Below are positions 1 through 10,513 of a stretch of 64,000 nucleotides of DNA, one piece after another. Within the stretch, counting starts at the first letter, position 1; every line of letters starts with the position of its first letter. The stretch lies in NCBI GenBank assembly GCA_903772945.1, contig CAICTM010000404.1:1-64000 (forward strand). Direction: 5' to 3'. Position numbers and translations under genes: made by a program. The notes beneath the pieces were generated by a model. It made no database searches. It had not been told where the DNA came from and saw nothing but the letters and a program-made list of their open reading frames with translations. Origin of the DNA: Seminavis robusta (taxonomy: Eukaryota > Bacillariophyta > Bacillariophyceae > Naviculales > Naviculaceae).

Positions 1-41
1 ATACAATGATGCAAACAATGCTACCCATTTTGCTGACCATA

Positions 42-2959
42 TCAACTGTATTGAGACCGGCAATAGGCGTCATGTGGTGGTCTTCCTCTCCTGTTGGTCA
101 ACCACTGGCAATAGCGCTGACAGCAGCCATTTGGTGGAGGACGTGGCTGGAAAGGAGCTGGCAGTATTGGTTGGAATTGCTGCTGCATTAAGGCAAGTTG
201 CATCATTTGAATCTGGTGTTGTTGCTGATATAGAGAAATTTCAGGTTACCAATGTAAGAATTTCTTGTTTGTGCTACAGGAGGAGCTGCTTGTGGAGGTG
301 GATTGGGTGGTGGAGGTTGGAGCTGTGGAACCGGTTGTGGTTGTGGAACCGGTTGTGGAACCGGTTGTGGTTGTGGAAACTTGGTTGTGGTTGTGGAACC
401 AGTTGTGGTTGTGAAGCTTCAACTGGACTGGTGCACAATCTACACAAGCAACAAATCATTTGGTGAGTACTTCTGCCTGTGAGGTTTGAATCCAACAATG
501 TACTCTGAAAAGTATCTTTCTCCATTATCCTCTGGCAGTGGTTCTGCATTTGGAAATGGTTCATCCAGACCAACAGCCTTTGCCATGTCATTGGAGTAAG
601 CCAACTCTGGATGGTTCGTTATGGAACAACTTTCTCCCATCCAGCTGGAATTGACTTCCTTTCTGCCTCGCTGATTCTTGACAGGAAGGCTCTCTTGTGG
701 CGAATCTTGAGGTTGTATCTAGCAGTGCCAGCAAGGTTGAGTGCATCAGCAAGGCTTCTTCTCATTCCACCATTGCCAAAGTGGGCAAACTTGTCATGGA
801 AAGCTTCTAACTTGGATTCTCCTCTCCTTGACAGGTACTCTGGAAGCTTGTGCTTGGAGTTGGGAGATGGCTGGATTGTATCATACATTTGCTCCATTGG
901 TAGTGGATCAGCCAAGTGGATTGCTTTCTCAATGCAGTTGTCTACTGCTGGTTTGGTGTCTGGAGTGAACAAGGTAAAGTTCTTGACTGGATCCAGTCTT
1001 CCTTGGCCAGGTTGGCTGCCCTCACTGGCTGTCACCTTGTACCTGCAGAACCACTGTTGTAGCCTTTGCCTCATTGTTTCTGGCTCTCTCATCTTCTTTC
1101 CTTAGGAACTTGGAGTATCTTTGACGGAAGACCTTGGATGATTGCATGTCTGAGATCTCCACCATGGAATAGTGCTTGCCATTGGAGGACAAGAGGCCAT
1201 GTTTCAAAGCATAGAGAACCTTCTCAAAGTCTTCTGGTAAGTACTCATAGAGGCAATCCAAGAGAGCATTCAAAGCTTCGAAGTGGTCAATATGTCCCTT
1301 TCTCAAAGTTGACAGAATCCTTTTCTCATAATGGAACAGGCCAAGTCTTCCCTCGATACCTGGAAAGAGCAGCTCCCAATAGTCATCCTTGTTGGGCCAG
1401 GTGTCACTGTACATGGCAGCTGGATTGAAGTTGCTCCTCTTTGCTAGCTGCATTGCTGCATGGGAGAAGTGGATGGTCTTTGTTGTGGGAACAAGGACTG
1501 CAGAAGCTATCTCTCCAGTTTCAGTGGCAGCATCCCAAACAGCCACTGCTCCAACCTCTCTCTTCATGTAGTTCTTGACTGGTTGGAAAGTGTGGTCCTG
1601 ACAGAAGATACCCTTGTTGCAGCTGACACTTTGGATCTCCCTTGTGTGCCTTTGGTTGTCACTGATCCTCCATGGGTTTCTTTTGGATGCAGCAGCCCTA
1701 TCAAAGAAGTCACGGATTGTCTCACCAAGAGGAGGGTATTGCCTGATGTAGTTCCATTCCTTTGGAGAGGAAAGAGGAGGTCTCCCCTCTATTACCTTTC
1801 CAGTAAGAATAGTAGACATCATTGACTCTGATAGCTACTCTCTGTTGATTGCATTGATAGATAGGCGACTGCATAGTGTCCCCATTGCCATAGGTAACCA
1901 TGATAGAATCAAAAGCTTCTGTTGCCTCTCTTCCCAAGTGATAGTCACTCTTAGCAAAAGCATACTTGGACTCAACTGGATACAACAAGGAAACATGCTC
2001 TGGGATTGACACCATACCTCTGTTGTTGCATCGAAACCTCCTTTGCAGCGTCCACAAACCATAGGACATCACCATCACCAAAAGGAGGACCCATGCAATG
2101 CAAAGATAGGAACAAGAGTATTGTTCTTTGGACCAGTATGCATTCTCATTCTTGAGTTTGCAAGCATCTTCCATCCGGACAAGCTACAGTATCCACATCG
2201 ATTCCATCCACCAGAAGCAGTTTCTGCCAACAATGAGTGGTAAGTGAGAGACTCGAATTGCTCCTTTGTGGATGGACTGTCATGGTGAGTCCTTCGAAGA
2301 GTTCCTTGAATGGCTCCTGGTTCTTTGATGTTGACCTTGTAATTGATTCTGACACTGCTTCTGCCATTGCTATCATTGCCAGTGGTGCTATTTTGTTCTT
2401 GTGCTTTTCCACAAAGGTGGAATCCTCAACCAGAGCTGTGACTTTCTCGCAGAACACAGCTGGAGTGGCCATTACCTTGTTCTTTCTTTGAGTTGCTGTT
2501 GCTGTGGCTTTGGCTGTGTTGGTTCTAGGAGCAAAGAATGCTTCTCCATTTTCTCTTGTGGAGTGCCTCCAGCTTCTCTCTCATTCAGTGGAAGAGGAGC
2601 ACTGAATTGCCTGTGAGTCTCCTGCTTTCCTTGATTGTCTCCATTGTCAGCGCATTCAAAGGTCTTGTCTTTTGTTATTGTATTCTTAATACAGAAGACG
2701 AGTGTGATCTTTGGGGACTCTGAGACCAAGATTGTCTGGCCTTACAGATGACACAGTTCTTGGGTGGATCAAAGACTTCTGCTACCACTCCTTCCAGTGT
2801 TGTTTGCGGTCCTTCTTCTCTCGCTCTCTTGATGATCTGGTTGTTGTTGTGGCGAGTTGGAATGCTCTCTTCTGTTGTGGATTTCGATTCTGACTCTGGC
2901 AGCCCATTCCTGTTGTTGGCAGCGCCAGTTGTGGTAGCTGTTGTTGTTGTGTTATCCAT
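42..2959 (-). pseudogene. Decayed transposase-like gene
   Basis: A long coding-like stretch runs from an ATG at 2959 almost to the left edge, but the reading frame changes several times, so no intact protein is encoded. The N-terminal part is Thr/Asn-rich and then carries a C-V-I-C-K pair of cysteines. The middle (about 1022-1822) has a Q-D-H-T-F segment and, about 60 residues later, Y-S-D-T-W-P, spaced like two acidic residues of a DDE/RNase-H-type transposase. A later part holds an E-S-K-L-E-A-F-H segment. The C-terminal region is rich in Pro and Gln and ends in a cysteine cluster followed by R-R-G-R-P-P-H-D, which resembles an AT-hook. The DDE assignment is inference from spacing only. No terminal inverted repeats were found, and the left end may lie outside the window. 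It is probably a DNA-transposon relic of unknown superfamily, though a decayed host gene is possible. Confidence 0.5.
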
Positions 2960-4857
2960 GATGATCTTTTGCTGCTGCTACTCGCTTTTTTTGGCAGAGA
3001 TAATGACTGTCGAGTGTTGCCGGTGGTGTTTGTCATTGTCGATCGCGACGGAATCTTCTTCCTCTCCGAAAACAACAACGAATTTTCGAACTTTATAGCA
3101 CACTGTATCCGTAATAACTATAAATGGTACGTTAAGTATATTTGAATACTTCCTGACGTATTTAGTGTTCTTCGGTACTCATCGACCAATCAAATTTCTG
3201 CCTTTCACCCCTTTTCGGCCATGCTCTCAAGTTCTGGCCACCAGCTCGGTTGAAGACCAGGTACCAGGTACTAGCTACCGGTAGCTAGAGTGATATGCAC
3301 TATAAGACCCACTGCAAATTAAGACCATCGTAATATTCTGGGTTTTGTACAGTAACTTCTATAGTAACAGCTACGACCTAGCCAGCTACTAGCTAGCCTA
3401 CGGTCGTACGGTAGCAGCTACGATGTACACTACTACCGTAGCAGATGACCATTGCTCAAGCCGTGTGTCGAGTGTTGGCTGTGTCGATAGAGGAAGGAGT
3501 GCTGATAGCGATAGAGGAAGCAGTGTCGATAGAGGAAGGAAGGAGTGTGGATAGAGGTACCTTTACCGTAGACAGAGGTGCTTCGAACGTACCGGTAGCG
3601 CTCTGGAGGTACCTCCAAGAGGAAGAAGGAGTGTGGATAGAGCTACCAGTAGCTACTGTATGCATAGTCTAACTAGCTAGAGGCAGGAGTGAGGTGCTTG
3701 CCGTAGTACTATTAATATCATGTGCTTATGCATGTGCTTCCGAGCCCTACAGAGCCCCATAGTTTTCACTCGATAGAGCCGGTACCGGTACAGTAGGATC
3801 CTACGTAGACTCAGTACTAGAGTCTACCTGTGACGTCATTGGTCTTAATCTGCAGGGAAAAAGAATTCCCTGGGAGCAGGTCAATATCTTCAACCGCCCG
3901 TAACTCCACCAATAAGTACACTATGAAGTTGCGAAATTTATGGCATACTCAGCTACATGTGCTCTATCCATTCAGCTACTTACCAGTACTATATTTGATA
4001 TCCACCTCTGAAGAGAATAAATCGGCGAAAGGTCCGTCTTAATGCGCATATCACTCTAGTAGCTCCCCTCTGCCTCCTCTATTAATACCTGGTATCTTCA
4101 GCTTGTTTTGAGTCCACCCGAAGGAGCTCGAGAAGTGAGAAGTAAGTCTTCGACTACTGTAAACGGGATAACGGGATTCTTTCAAGGATATATGGATGTT
4201 AACTTGGTATTCTCACTGGACGAGGCCGTCATTGATACCAGTAACAAAGAGGATTCCCAGACAACTGCAAGTGAGGTAGGTGGAGCAATAATAAATAAAA
4301 TCTTGTCTATAAATACCACATATTCCTGATAATACTGTTGTGCAAACTGAATACCGTCCTCCCCAGCTGACTGCGATTACAATGGTAAACGGTACGGTAT
4401 TGTAGCTCTTGCGATTGAATCAATGAGACTACTAGTATTTAGAGACTGCCAGTTTCTCAGTGTAGATCTGTCAGACCCCGAACACCCTGAATTCTCCTAG
4501 AACAATGTGCGAATGCTCATCAGAGTTCTCGAATTGGATGAGAGCAGTTCCCACATCATCAGTGGCAAACCAGAGCTTCGTTCATACCAGTATGAGCTCC
4601 AGTCTAAAAACTAATTAAACTAATCTATGCAATGCGTGGCTTGCAGCATTCTCTGCTGGATCTATGCATACTAAGTAGCATCGTATTATAGTGGCCTTTG
4701 CCGGTTCTCCTTTGATTCCAAGGCTCTGGGAAGTTTCTGATTCTGATAGCTTTCTGATCAGCTGTTTCCCTGGTCCCACAACAATTCTGATTCTTGGCTC
4801 ACAAATCCAAACTACCAAACTTCCAAAGCCAAAGCAAGCTAGAAGCAACCATCCAAA
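2960..4857. other. Intergenic, low-complexity
   Basis: No convincing gene. Around 3475-3640 there is an imperfect purine-rich repeat built on GATAGAGGAAGGAG words. Palindromic words such as GGTACCGGTAC and CTAGCTAG are frequent. A perfect TGACGTCA palindrome lies at 3831-3838. The stretch just before 4858 should hold the promoter of the first R-R-x-S gene. Confidence 0.6.
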
Positions 4858-5307
4858 ATGATCCCCAACTGCATCATCGCTGCCGGCTATGAAATGGACG
4901 ACGTGAGCGCCATCGACCTCAGTGAAGTATTCTTCGTCGCAGAAGAGGATACTGGCTGCCGATGGTCTCGGCTGCGAGAGAGAAGCACCAAGCCTCGATA
5001 CCCCAGCCGTCGTTCTAGCATTGATCGAGTTGATCAGAAGCAAATGGAACTCAACTGCTGTCGACGCGCCCCAACCGCTCCTCAACGAAAACAAAGCATT
5101 ACCAGCATTTCGGAAGAGGACATGGCAGAGCTTCATGCATCCTTCCACCGAAGCTGCGATGAAGCCCGGCCGATGCGAAGAACTCTTTCTACCGTTTCTG
5201 AAGAGACCAAGGAAGATTCTCTTCCTTCAAAACCCAGGCGCCGAGCAAGTGTTCAAAGACGCCAAAGAGGAACGCGACGAACCACTATGTCTGCTCATGC
5301 AGCCTAA
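4858..5307 (+). CDS. Small basic protein with R-R-x-S sites (copy 1)
   Basis: A 149-residue protein of unknown function. An acidic, hydrophobic N-terminus (residues 10-33, with Y-E-M-D-D-V-S-A-I-D) is followed by a C-R-W motif at 34-36 and then by repeated basic serine sites: RRSS at 51-54, QRKQS at 76-80, RRTLS at 107-111 and RRRAS at 127-131. It ends in A-H-A-A. R-R-x-S is the consensus of basophilic kinases such as PKA; that these sites are phosphorylated is inference. No membrane segment or signal peptide is seen. It is clearly related to the gene at 7860 and to the broken copy near 9857: shared N-terminal D-V-S-A-I-D or D-I-S-A-L-D, C-R-W, the basic serine motifs and the A-H-A-A end. The three lie in the same orientation, so the family grew by tandem duplication. 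The start is the first ATG of the frame. Confidence 0.72.
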   Translation: MIPNCIIAAGYEMDDVSAIDLSEVFFVAEEDTGCRWSRLRERSTKPRYPSRRSSIDRVDQKQMELNCCRRAPTAPQRKQSITSISEEDMAELHASFHRSCDEARPMRRTLSTVSEETKEDSLPSKPRRRASVQRRQRGTRRTTMSAHAA

Positions 5308-7859
5308 TTTCATAGCTTAGACGTCCGAACCAAAAGATGGACGCTAGTAACCTGTATAATACGGTATCCAAACAAACAAAAACTGAACCACATCAACTTT
5401 GTACAGCTAGTTCGTATTCGATTCGGGAAGGCAGCACAATAGGACCACCGTTACCATCAGAAGTTTTGGACTCGGCTCTTGACCATGAGAAGAGCTCACC
5501 GGAAAAAGTGGAACATGACACGGTTCACGCAGCAGAGCGGCATAATTGGCGCAATGAGGGTCCATTGGGACGAGCGATCGTTGCAGTTGAAACGAGACGA
5601 AGGAAGCACACATTTGGACTACTACTAAGTTAAGCTCTATAGATACTTACGAGAGACGAGGCATGTCCTTTAAAGGCAACTGTATCGTGTTGTTGCTAGC
5701 TAGGCAACACGTTTTGCAGCACCCGAGGTGCGTTCATGCTACATGCAGAACAGGCGACCACTATACTGGTACAGTCGTAGAGGTCTCCCGTCGCTTCAAG
5801 CTGCCTCAGTGAACCATACTAGCTGGTACTCTACTAGAGCATTGGCTGCTGCCAGTACTGCTTGCCCGGGAGCACCGGTACTACTAGTGCAGCGTGATGC
5901 GGATCCAAGCAAGCTATAGGCCACAAAGAGATATCCCGACTATCCTGTGTTTCGTCTGGCAGGAGTCTTGCCTCACAGCTACCGTGTGGTCACTGGAAGG
6001 ACTACATTCAGCTGTGGCAACCCTATTGCCTTTGCGGACAGTATGGGCGGTTGAGGCAGCTACTAGCCGACTGAAACCAAGAAAAGAAGTTGACCGGCTG
6101 AGCGGTTTGCTCATTTCAACTGCTATATTGCATTGGCGTGTACCAGATAGCCGTTGGCTGGGCATCCGCCCATGCAAGGAGCAGCGAAAAGATCGGCGAG
6201 GTGTCAAGCAATTCAGCCCGTTTCCCTCGTCACTGTATGAAGATGTTATGGCACATCAGCCGCCTTGCTTCTTCCACACTGGTATGAACGAAATGTTGCT
6301 GCTGGCTGGAAGGCTCAACCCGTCAAATTACTGTGTTCAATGCCGTTTGGTCCGGGGCTTTACGAGCAACTCCAAAAACCACGTCCACCTACCCGGGCTC
6401 TACCTATGACGCTGCAGAGTTTCCTCAAGCGAGAAGGCTTCTGACAACTCTATACAGTGATCACTCGATTGGCGAAAGCTGTTGGAAAGTTCCAGCTGCA
6501 GGCCTGGGAGCTCATTGACGAGCTATTGAAGCAGGTACCGGTAGGATCGATCCGCACAAGCAATAGGAGGTTTGGGGTTCGTTTGCCCCACTGGGACACA
6601 TGGCTGCACTATTCTAAGAAGCTGCTGAGGCTGGATAGCTGGCTGGATCTGCCCTGATCGACATAATGATGAGCTGGAACAATCGAACAGCCCTTTGGCC
6701 CACCAAAGAAAAGGCCTTTTTTTGATGAGGCGGTTTGAAGGTAAATGCAACGGCAAGTGCTAGCTAGGAGGCTCACTCTTCACTCGAGCTACTAGCTAGA
6801 GAGCTCAAGAGTATTACTGAGTAGTCAGGGCAGCTCTTGCCTCGGATCTTCCAAAGTTCTGGGGAGAGCCACTTTGAATACGTATTATTTGATCCATATG
6901 CATACCGTACGGTACCTGGTACTCTCCAAGAGCCCACAGCTATCATTCGCACTGGGTTCTCACCGGAGATTGTGGTCTTGGTGCCCCGATCGCCCTAAAT
7001 CCTAGGAAGAATCAATCGATAGTGAAGTGTGCCTTAAACGTCAGAATTCCCCTTTCATACAGATGTACTTGCCTTTAAATCTGAAAAAGACGATGTAGAA
7101 AGAGATTCTTTTTCCAAAAAGGGGACAAAAGGATCCAGCGTTTTTACGTTTTTACTACAGTATGCTACCTGGTACTGAGTAGCTTCGAGGTCAACGGTAC
7201 CGGTACTGGTCCTCCAGTACCAAGCGAGAGGTAGTGGCGCAAATGACTTCCCTACTGGCTAGCTAGCTAGCAGTGCTACTGCATGTCGTAATTCATAACG
7301 TTTCTCTGGATCGAAACAGAGTTACAAGTTACAAGCCTTGCTGCCCACTGAGCATAAGGCAAGTCTGAAGCCAGTATCTGGCCCTACGCTACGCCCCCAG
7401 TAGTTGCTCTGGCACCTGTATTACTCTAGAGTACTTAGTAGCTAGTAGCCAAACATTCACGTTTAGCTGGTTCCTCTTGGCTCCTGAAAGAGGATATCAG
7501 CGCCCCTGGCAGCTGGCATAACATCTTTCACTGCGCTTATTATGTCGCAGGAATGAAATAGAATCAATCGAATTCATCTAGCTAGTAGGTGAACCGCATG
7601 TTCAGCAAGATAAGGCTCTGTACAGGAATTCGGCAGCTGCATAGCTACCCTACAAGGCCAAGGATCCTTCACTGTATAACCACATCTAGCTAGCTGGCAT
7701 ATTCTATTGCCCAGTACCGGCGACCCATCGATCAATGTTGATGTCAGTCCTCAGTTCTCAGTTCAGCTGAAAGGTCTGGATCTGAGTTGCCCTCACAATT
7801 TCAATAGTTGCCTCGCTGAACCTCTTTCACACTCTTTCGCTTTACTCTGATCAAACAAC
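5308..7859. other. Intergenic, 2.5 kb
   Basis: Open frames here are short and overlap on both strands, with no recognisable domain. The stretch is rich in CTAGCTAG, ACCGGTACC and GAGCTC palindromes. A 98-codon frame at 5337-5633 follows the first R-R-x-S gene closely and may simply be 3' untranslated sequence. Nothing else can be supported. Confidence 0.55.
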
Positions 7860-8393
7860 ATGCATATTCCAGCCTACATCACCGTTACGAACGACAGCTT
7901 GGACGATGACAGCGTGAACTCGGAGATACTCTCTCCCAGTCAAGATCGATCTTGCCGTGAGTGTCGATGGGAGCAAAGACGTCCTGCGCGACGACAGAAC
8001 AGTATGCCAAGTTGCCCTCGTCGACGTGGAAGCCTGAAAGGAGCCTTGGAGGACTTGGACGAACCGGTCAGAGCTACTCTGCTGTCTCGATCCAAGTCAT
8101 GCCGTACCCAGCAAACAATGCCTCCATCTGCCCCTCGGCGACGAAAGAGCATCACTCTTGATTTGGAAGAAGACTCGGATGCAGAGAGCGCGAACTTTGT
8201 GGCGCCCCAGCATCAGCACAGACTGAACAATGACGAGGAGGCTGAGCTCAACAGTGCTATTTTGCAGCTGCTCTCGACCGCATCTCGCTCATCGGCGAAG
8301 ACTGATATTCTTCCGCATGTCCCCCGCCGACGTCAAAGCTTTCGACGAGTCGATACAACCTCTCCGTCGCGGTGCTTTGCCCATGCCGCATAA
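7860..8393 (+). CDS. Small basic protein with R-R-R-x-S sites (copy 2)
   Basis: A 177-residue paralogue of the gene at 4858. The N-terminus is acidic and Ser/Asp-rich, followed by a C-R-E-C-R-W motif at 32-37 and four basic serine sites: RRQNS at 44-48, PRRRGS at 53-58, PRRRKS at 92-97 and PRRRQS at 155-160. Three of these have the exact frame P-R-R-R-x-S, so the site looks selected. An acidic spacer (101-130, L-E-E-D-S-D-A-E-S) separates the second and third units. It ends F-A-H-A-A, nearly the same as copy 1. No transmembrane segment is seen. Function is unknown; a phospho-regulated adaptor or a 14-3-3 ligand is only a guess from the motif. The start ATG is the first in frame after a pyrimidine-rich leader. 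Confidence 0.75.
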   Translation: MHIPAYITVTNDSLDDDSVNSEILSPSQDRSCRECRWEQRRPARRQNSMPSCPRRRGSLKGALEDLDEPVRATLLSRSKSCRTQQTMPPSAPRRRKSITLDLEEDSDAESANFVAPQHQHRLNNDEEAELNSAILQLLSTASRSSAKTDILPHVPRRRQSFRRVDTTSPSRCFAHAA

Positions 8394-9856
8394 ACTTTTC
8401 CTCACATACATAAACGATAAACACACAGGTTAACTTCCAACTATCGATGATGTCACCGGTATCAAGCTATAGATCTAGTCCTCTCTAGAGGTGGCAATGG
8501 ACACTGGACACAGCAGCCACAAGCGAGTTTCCACTGCAAGTATCTCTTGGGATGTTTGCATCTTCGTGGCTCGTTCGCCTCGCAACAGCAATGGAATGCC
8601 ACATTACAAGTGCACACGGATACATGTACCGGTACTTGCTCATGCCAAACGGCACCCTCACAACCCACAAACGTTCCAGTAAAGCGACAGTGGGCCACAC
8701 TACTCACAGTGCTTGCTCCCGTGCTCCGTAGTCGCTACAGTGTAGTACTGTACCTGTACCGTACCGTCGGAGGCTCCAGAAATAACAGCTCGTCGTTCAG
8801 TCGTTCGTCGAAGGCTTGATCGCTCCACCATGTTGCGATTGACCGTCGAGTCGCTCGACTGTCACTCCTGCAGCAAGAATAATACATATTGCTCACTCTG
8901 TTAATACTGTCTCACTGTTGTCGAAGCTTTGCCACTGGAAAGAAATATTAATAGCCAGGGGTTGTTCTAACTCCTTTTCTTGCCGGCTCCCGAAATAAAG
9001 GTTCTTCGGTTCTTCAACAGGGAGATGATAAAATAAGCCGGAATTCTCCGTTTTTTAAACACCACCAGCTTTTTCCCTGCTTTGTTTAACACCACCAGTT
9101 TTCTTCCCCTTTTGTTTAACACTAAGGCAAACAAGCTGTAAACATGCTGTATCATGAAACCAAAGAAATAATGAGAGCTTTGATTCAGGCATCACAAGAA
9201 ACTCTTCTTTCTCCAAATTAACTAAGTGTGTGTTCAAATACGGGACTGAAGGACAATAGAGCTAGAGAGCAAAAAGTGGATGTTAAAGCTTTGGGTAAGT
9301 GTGTGTTAATCACTAATGAATAAACTGGTGGTGTTCAAAAAAGCGAGAATTCCCGATTCTTTTAACATCTCCCAGGAAGAGCTTTTTCTTTTCGGCAGGA
9401 TTGAATGAATCATTCGATTCACATCATCCGCCCACCAACCTTTTTCCTTTTTCCTGAAAGGGCCAGGAGGCATGTCGCTCTGAAATAAATGATATCTTGT
9501 CCAAGACAAACAAAACGAAACATGAACTATTGCATTCGTGCTGTCAACAAGTATGAACGATCGCTTTTAATTAAGTTGTTGACAACGATCACTGGTAGTT
9601 TACCGTAGATTGAGAGCGCTGGGTTAGCTTTGTTTGGTTGCCGCATGTGGTCCGATAGGTCTGATACGTGATAGGTACGATGGCAGTGTGGCTCATTTGC
9701 CCTCCCAACTGCCTGACTGGCTACCCGTAAAGTATTCTTTGAACTGTGACCTCAAGGCAAGTGGGCACAGTGAGGGTAGCTATCGGTATGTACTGCCCCA
9801 AAGTTGTGTGGGCCCTCCGAGTCAATTCGTCACTTTTTCGTTTCCTTTTGGTCAAC
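8394..9856. other. Intergenic, contains a MITE
   Basis: No supported gene. The central part is occupied by the 352-bp inverted-repeat element at 9021-9372, listed separately. The remaining sequence is A/T-rich around 8870-9000 and 9500-9600, with scattered GTAC and CCGG palindromes. Confidence 0.55.
9021..9372. mobile_element. MITE with about 50-bp terminal inverted repeats, 3-bp CAG duplication
   Basis: The left end (9021-9069) and right end (9324-9372) are imperfect inverted copies of each other. Both begin GGAGATG, then carry a run close to TTAAAAGAATCGGGAATTCT, then a T-rich stretch and C-A-C-C-A-C-C-A-G. The element is flanked on both sides by CAG (9018-9020 and 9373-9375), a 3-bp target-site duplication. 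There is no coding capacity, so it must move with a transposase supplied elsewhere. A 76-bp relative with the same terminal sequence and the same CAG duplication lies at 37355-37430. Confidence 0.8.
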
Positions 9857-10133
9857 ATGGCTGTTTCAATACCTTATGATCTCGTGCTTCTTCCTCAGGA
9901 CGAAATGAGTATATGATATCAGTGCCCTTGATACGCTGTTGGATCCACCACGTGAAGACGGAGTCATAGCTTGCCGTTGCCGATGGGACGAACTGGCAGC
10001 ATGCGAACTACCAAGATACCCTTGTCGCCGAGGTAGCATCAATGAAACGGGTGGACCTGACAATGCTATGAAGACACATGCAAAGGATCCGGGAGATACG
10101 TCGCCAGCATTGGGGCTCGTCACGTGCAAATAG
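9857..10133 (+). pseudogene. Broken third copy of the R-R-x-S protein family
   Basis: From an ATG at 9857 one frame reads M-A-V-S-I-P-Y-D and runs into a stop at about 9911. In the next frame, from about 9914, the sequence reads Y-D-I-S-A-L-D-T-L-L-D, then C-R-C-R-W, then Y-P-C-R-R-G-S-I. This lines up with Y-E-M-D-D-V-S-A-I-D, C-R-W and Y-P-S-R-R-S-S-I of the intact copy at 4858. The downstream R-R-R-x-S units and the A-H-A-A end are not recognisable in frame. The simplest reading is a tandem duplicate that lost its frame after the N-terminal part and then its C-terminus. An intron is less likely because no clear GT-AG pair restores the frame. Confidence 0.6.
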
Positions 10134-10513
10134 GGCAAGTTGGGACAAACGGTTACTCTGGAGGGCTCGGGTGATCTGTCCTGTTGCCATGGAGGCGGCA
10201 AAGAAAATCAACGCAGCAAGCGTTTTCAACGAGTCAACAAAACGGGGCAGCTGGTGTCCCACCACAAGGTCACAAATCGATAAGGAAGCGGCCAAAAACT
10301 CGCAGTGTTCACGGATAGTACCTATGCTCGCTTTCGAAGGCGATTTATGGATTCATGAAAGACCTTCCAACTCAACTATAAGAACTAAAAGTTTTAAAGT
10401 GACGATGTTTTCTAGTGTCTTTAGTTAGTAGATGGATGATACCCGCTTGCACCTCGGTGGTACCAGGTACCGGTAGGAGAGAATGCCCTACGCACAATTG
10501 CTTTGTCTCATCC
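10134..10513. other. Intergenic
   Basis: Holds remnants downstream of the broken R-R-x-S copy and the 3' flank of the transporter gene that ends at 10514. No gene is supported. Confidence 0.5.

Noticed and set aside
611-1105. 164-codon plus-strand frame
   Set aside because: Antisense to the better-supported minus-strand transposase-like sequence.
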